DNA of 8,573 nt, taken from contig PKZC01000326.1 in assembly GCA_003132905.1 (NCBI GenBank), positions 5,325-13,897 of the forward strand, read 5' to 3'. The position numbers and the translations under genes were made by a program. The notes below the pieces were generated by a model that saw only the letters and a program-made list of their open reading frames with translations, made no database searches and was not told the DNA's origin. This DNA comes from Bryobacterales bacterium. Lineage in GTDB: Bacteria > Acidobacteriota > Terriglobia > Bryobacterales > Bryobacteraceae. This document shows positions 5,732-8,573 of this stretch, one piece after another. Position 1 is the stretch's first letter, and each line of letters opens with the position of its first letter.

Positions 5732-6412
5732 ATGCTGCGAATCGTCCCACTGGTTGCCAGCTGTTTGCTATGCACCGCGGCTGCCTCGACCGGCAGCAGG
5801 ATAAATGATCGCGATGGCTTGCGTTACATCTGGATTCCTCCAGGTGTCTACGCCATGGGCTGCTCGCCGGGAGACCAGCATTGCTTCGATTGGGAACCTG
5901 CGTCGCACCCAGTCAAGATCGATCGGGGCTTCTGGATCGGCGAGACTGAGGTGACCCAAGCGGCCTATCAGAGCGTCACCGGAACCAATCCCAGCCGGTA
6001 TCGCGGCCTCGACCTCCCCGTTGAGCAAGTCAACTGGAATAACGCGAGTGCATATTGCAAAACCATCGGGATGCGACTGCCAACCGAGGCAGAGTGGGAG
6101 TGCGCGGCCCGCGCGGGCGTACCAGCTTCCCGTTATGGCCTACTCGATTCCATCGCTTGGTATGACGGCAACAGCCGCGACCAAACCCACAAGTCTGGAA
6201 CTAAGCTGCCAAACGCATTCGGCCTGTACGACATGTTAGGGAACGTCTGGGAATGGGTGGAGGACTCCTACGAGCGTTCCGGCAAGAAGATGAGAATCCT
6301 GCGCGGCGGCTCGTTCTTCAACGTTTCGCGTGATATCCGAGTTTCGAACCGTCTGTGGGCGCTCCCCGATACGGCTCACCGCGACATGGGTTTTCGGTGT
6401 GCCGGATACTGA
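5732..6412 (+). CDS. Secreted SUMF1/FGE-sulfatase-domain protein lacking the catalytic cysteine pair
   Basis: The product is 226 residues. Residues 1-20 (MLRIVPLVASCLLCTAAAST) are a probable Sec signal peptide, so the protein is periplasmic or secreted. The rest is one formylglycine-generating-enzyme fold: IPPGVYAMG (35-43), IGETEVTQAAYQ (69-80), PVEQVNWNNASAYC (96-109), RLPTEAEWECAARAG (115-129), NAFGLYDMLGNVWEW (161-175), RGGSF (191-195) and GFRCAGY (220-226). In true FGE, two cysteines lie before the GFRC motif and bind copper. By hand alignment, the equivalent segment here (SRDIRVSNRLWALPDT, 199-214) has no cysteine, so formylglycine generation is unlikely. Such domains often serve as lectin-like or structural modules, or in other oxidase roles; which applies is unknown. 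No sulfatase gene is in the window. It is the last gene of the run, 9 nt after its neighbour, with no good ribosome-binding site. Confidence 0.9.
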   Translation: MLRIVPLVASCLLCTAAASTGSRINDRDGLRYIWIPPGVYAMGCSPGDQHCFDWEPASHPVKIDRGFWIGETEVTQAAYQSVTGTNPSRYRGLDLPVEQVNWNNASAYCKTIGMRLPTEAEWECAARAGVPASRYGLLDSIAWYDGNSRDQTHKSGTKLPNAFGLYDMLGNVWEWVEDSYERSGKKMRILRGGSFFNVSRDIRVSNRLWALPDTAHRDMGFRCAGY

Positions 6413-6608
6413 ACCTTGGCTCAATCCTGCACGATGCAGATGCGGACCTCGGCGCCTGCGGGAAACAATTGAGTGGATGCTGCCTTCCTGTCATTTGCTG
6501 GACGATAACGTCCTTTATCATTCACTACTTGGGTTGGCAAGCTGAGATGCGCTCCAGATCTGGACACATGACCGGGATGATCGGTTTCGACAATGGCGTG
6601 TTCAAATT
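6413..6608. other. Convergent intergenic region containing the left repeat copy
   Basis: This 196-bp stretch lies between the converging SUMF1-domain and carboxylesterase genes. No clear terminator hairpin with a T-tract was found on either strand. Its second half is the left copy of the inverted repeat that brackets the esterase (6504-6598). Short open frames crossing it are shadows. Confidence 0.6.
6504..6598 (+). repeat. Left copy of a degenerate inverted repeat flanking the carboxylesterase gene
   Basis: The block at 6504-6542 (core TTTATCATTCACTACTTG) matches the reverse complement of 8373-8414 at all but 4 of 39 aligned bases, apart from one 3-bp gap. A second block at 6568-6598 (core CGGTTTCG) matches the reverse complement of 8297-8326 at about 22 of 31 positions. 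The blocks are in the same order in both copies, with 25 nt between them here and 46 nt in the other copy. This copy ends 10 bp from the esterase stop codon. Confidence 0.8.
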
Positions 6609-8252
6609 TCAACGGGCGTTCAATGAACTGTTCTCGACGCGCTGCCGGTACAGCTTGCAGGCCGCAGATCTCAAGCCTTGTTTCGCAACCGGGCCATCGG
6701 AGGTGAAATCTAAATAGGATTCCCGGGTATCGACCTTCGGCCAGGCTGGAAGCGAAGGTCCGTTCGGGTCCCCGCTCTTCGCGAAGTTCACCCAATACTG
6801 CTGAATCTGATCGGATAACCTGCCGTCTACAGGCTGAATCGCGGGACTGACAAGTGTGCCGAATACATACGGCAACTCCCATATGTGAACGGCGCCAATC
6901 GGCTCATAGCCGTGGGTGAACTCGTATTGCCAGGTGGCAGCCCGGGCGGAGTGCTTCGCTGCGATGATTTCCGTGCCGCAGCGAAAGCTTATGTCCGTGG
7001 TGAACTGCGTTTCGACATCGCCGTGCGGCGGGTAGGATGAGGCGCTCGACCGATAGATGCCAATCGCCTGTTCGCCAATCGGTCCATACAAGTCTTCGAT
7101 CGACTTCGCCAACACATCGGGGAGACTGTCGGTCTGCGTTGGCGGCCTGGCCGCAATATCCAGTTCCATCCCTCTACCGATTCCGGCGTGTTTCAAACCA
7201 CCCTCACGTCCGTTACTGCCAACGATGAGCGGGATAGCAACATCCTCGCCGATGCTGCCCAACCACCTGCCCATCCCGGCGATGCCCGGCAGATTCGGCG
7301 GAAACCACTCCCGCGGCGGACGCGGCACTACATAGCCGTCTATGACTGGAGCGAAACCGCGCCGTCCAGCGGTGGAGTACGCTTTGAGCAGTTCCTCGGT
7401 CGACAGGTGGCGCAGAAATGCGAGCGAGTTGGCCTCCGGTGCATCCAGCCGTTTTGCAAATGCAACACCGGCGTTTTCCGACTCGACCAGATTCGGATAG
7501 ATTGGGCTCCCTGGGCTCTCTTCGATCGCGCGGGCGAAAAGCTGCCTCGCCAGCGGCGACGCCATCAGGAATTGAACATCGGCCCCGCCGGCCGACTGGC
7601 CGAAAACCGTGACCCGGACAGGATCGCCGCCAAAACGCGCGATATTGTCATGGACCCATCGCAGCGCTGCAATCTGGTCAAGAAGGGCGTAGTTGCCAGA
7701 AACATGATGCGGCGATTCAGCAGACAGCTCGGGATGTGTGAAGAACCCGAAGACCCCCACCCGGTAGTTCAGTGTCACCAGGATTACCCCGCGGGCGGCA
7801 AGAGCGCTGCCATCGAACAGGGGATCGAGGCTGTCGCCGCCCTTGGCGGTGCCACCCTGATTTGCTCCGCCATGAAAGAACACCATAACTGCCTTTGGCC
7901 GCCCGGCACGGAACTCAGGAGCCCAAATATTAAGAGTCAGGCAATCCTCTGAACCGCGCTTGGCGAGGTCGCTGTTCCACCGTTGGTCGTGCTGCGCACA
8001 CGGGGGCCCAAACTCCCGCGCTTCGCGCACTCCTTTCCAGTGGGGCACAGGCATCGGCTCTCGCCAGCGCAGGGGGCCGATGGGCGGCGCCGCGAATGGG
8101 ACTCCTTTGAAAACCACAATGCCCTGCGTCAGCTCGCCACGCACCGATCCGGCGCCGGTTCGAACGACCGGGTCGCTTGCGGCAATTGAGCTCGTCTGCG
8201 ACGCGAGACATAAAAGCACAATAATGAATGCGTATGTAGCCGCGGATTTCAT
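6609..8252 (-). CDS. Secreted type-B carboxylesterase (para-nitrobenzyl esterase-like)
   Basis: The product is 547 residues, normal for the carboxylesterase/cholinesterase family of alpha/beta hydrolases. Residues 1-26 (MKSAATYAFIIVLLCLASQT...IAA) are a signal peptide. Later motifs are FKGVPFAAPPIGPLRW (48-63), EDCLTLNIW (102-110), the oxyanion loop FFHGGANQGG (125-134), LNYRVGVFGF (161-170), the nucleophile elbow GQSAGG with Ser220 (218-223), GSNGREGG with the probable acid Glu350 (345-352), and GAVHIWELPYVFG with His456 (453-465). Cys85 and Cys104 match the usual N-terminal disulfide. The family hydrolyses carboxylic esters; the substrate is not predictable. The start at 8250-8252 is chosen because the signal peptide begins there, although the frame stays open upstream to the window edge. 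HGGA replaces the more common HGGG-F/W. The gene opposes the five-gene run before it and is bracketed by an inverted repeat. Confidence 0.94.
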   Translation of the reverse strand: MKSAATYAFIIVLLCLASQTSSIAASDPVVRTGAGSVRGELTQGIVVFKGVPFAAPPIGPLRWREPMPVPHWKGVREAREFGPPCAQHDQRWNSDLAKRGSEDCLTLNIWAPEFRAGRPKAVMVFFHGGANQGGTAKGGDSLDPLFDGSALAARGVILVTLNYRVGVFGFFTHPELSAESPHHVSGNYALLDQIAALRWVHDNIARFGGDPVRVTVFGQSAGGADVQFLMASPLARQLFARAIEESPGSPIYPNLVESENAGVAFAKRLDAPEANSLAFLRHLSTEELLKAYSTAGRRGFAPVIDGYVVPRPPREWFPPNLPGIAGMGRWLGSIGEDVAIPLIVGSNGREGGLKHAGIGRGMELDIAARPPTQTDSLPDVLAKSIEDLYGPIGEQAIGIYRSSASSYPPHGDVETQFTTDISFRCGTEIIAAKHSARAATWQYEFTHGYEPIGAVHIWELPYVFGTLVSPAIQPVDGRLSDQIQQYWVNFAKSGDPNGPSLPAWPKVDTRESYLDFTSDGPVAKQGLRSAACKLYRQRVENSSLNAR

Positions 8253-8573
8253 ATCTTCGCGATGATAGCACTTAGTCTGGTGCCATCGTTCCCGTGCGCC
8301 GGTTCCGAAACCGCCAATCCCGTCACTCGATGGGAAGCGCCCATTTCGAACAGCCTCCCCAACGCGATCGGCGCTTGGCAAGTCAAGTAGTGAATGATAA
8401 AGAAGGACGTTGTCGTTCGCATCCAACATCGCGCCGCGACGCAGTCCTGACCCTGCGTCCAGCTCTGCGAAGTTGGGCTTCTGGCGAGTCACGCGCAACT
8501 CGGAGAGAGCGCTCGCGGCGTCCCCGCTGTTCGACCTCCGTACGGATCTCTGACTAGAACGAAGCCGCTGGCG
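8253..8573 (-). other. Region upstream of the esterase, open in the esterase frame
   Basis: No independent gene is supported in these 321 bp. On the minus strand the esterase frame is open for about 107 codons back to the window edge, with a possible TTG start at 8496-8498. It includes stretches such as AMLDANDNVLLYHSLLDLPS and SDGIGGFGTGARERWHQ. This frame precedes a clean signal peptide, so it is unlikely to be the esterase N-terminus. It may be the tail of another open frame, a decayed gene, or chance in GC-rich DNA. Part of it is the right copy of the flanking repeat. The esterase promoter should lie here, but no boxes are clear. Confidence 0.4.
8297..8414 (-). repeat. Right copy of a degenerate inverted repeat flanking the carboxylesterase gene
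   Basis: This is the reverse-complement partner of 6504-6598. Block 8373-8414 is the well-conserved part, and 8297-8326 the weaker second block. Read on the minus strand it leads toward the esterase start and ends 44 bp before it. Compared with the left copy it has 3 extra bases inside block one and 21 extra bases between the blocks, both multiples of three, plus a single-base difference in block two. Confidence 0.8.

Noticed and set aside
5732..5764. Lipobox-like VASC in the signal peptide of the FGE-fold protein
   Set aside because: The cysteine is only at residue 11, too close to the N-terminus with too short a hydrophobic stretch for a normal lipoprotein signal; Sec cleavage after the AAAS region is more likely.
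7188..7952. 254-codon open frame on the plus strand inside the esterase gene
   Set aside because: It is antisense to a gene with a complete set of carboxylesterase motifs, and its translation shows no family features; long antisense frames are common in GC-rich genes.
8294..8557. 87-codon plus-strand open frame upstream of the esterase
   Set aside because: Arginine-rich translation typical of an out-of-frame GC-rich strand, with no ribosome-binding site or family features.

Overview
This window looks like chromosomal DNA from a Gram-negative bacterium, most likely an Acidobacteriota member (Koribacter/Terriglobia-like). That placement is inference from recalled family likeness: a kdsC-like gene translationally coupled to an ACT-domain protein, a small atypical receiver protein, and a 6-phosphogluconolactonase reading GMGPDAHTASLFPG. 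The kdsC gene implies Kdo-containing lipopolysaccharide. No rRNA, tRNA, CRISPR array, transposase or phage gene was found.

Layout. (1) Positions 1-1127, plus strand: the 3' part of kdsC, overlapping by 4 bp an ACT-domain protein gene. (2) Positions 1128-3070, minus strand: a small zinc-finger anti-sigma-like protein, an ECF-type sigma-70 factor, a 440-bp gap and a stand-alone receiver protein. The first two probably form a regulatory pair. (3) Positions 3232-6412, plus strand: five closely packed genes, probably one transcription unit. They encode 6-phosphogluconolactonase, a patatin-like hydrolase, an unrecognised 106-residue protein, a 2H phosphoesterase (RNA ligase/cyclic phosphodiesterase type), and a secreted SUMF1-fold protein that lacks the catalytic cysteine pair of formylglycine-generating enzyme. 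(4) Positions 6609-8252, minus strand: a secreted type-B carboxylesterase, convergent with the run before it.

Most genes are ordinary core or accessory genes. The least explained structure is a degenerate inverted repeat of about 100 bp that brackets the carboxylesterase gene (6504-6598 and 8297-8414). Two short perfect tandem duplications sit at gene 3' ends: a 17-bp unit carrying stop codons for both converging genes (1122-1164), and an 18-bp unit that lengthens the C-terminus of 6-phosphogluconolactonase (3952-3987). No clear new defence or mobile system is visible.
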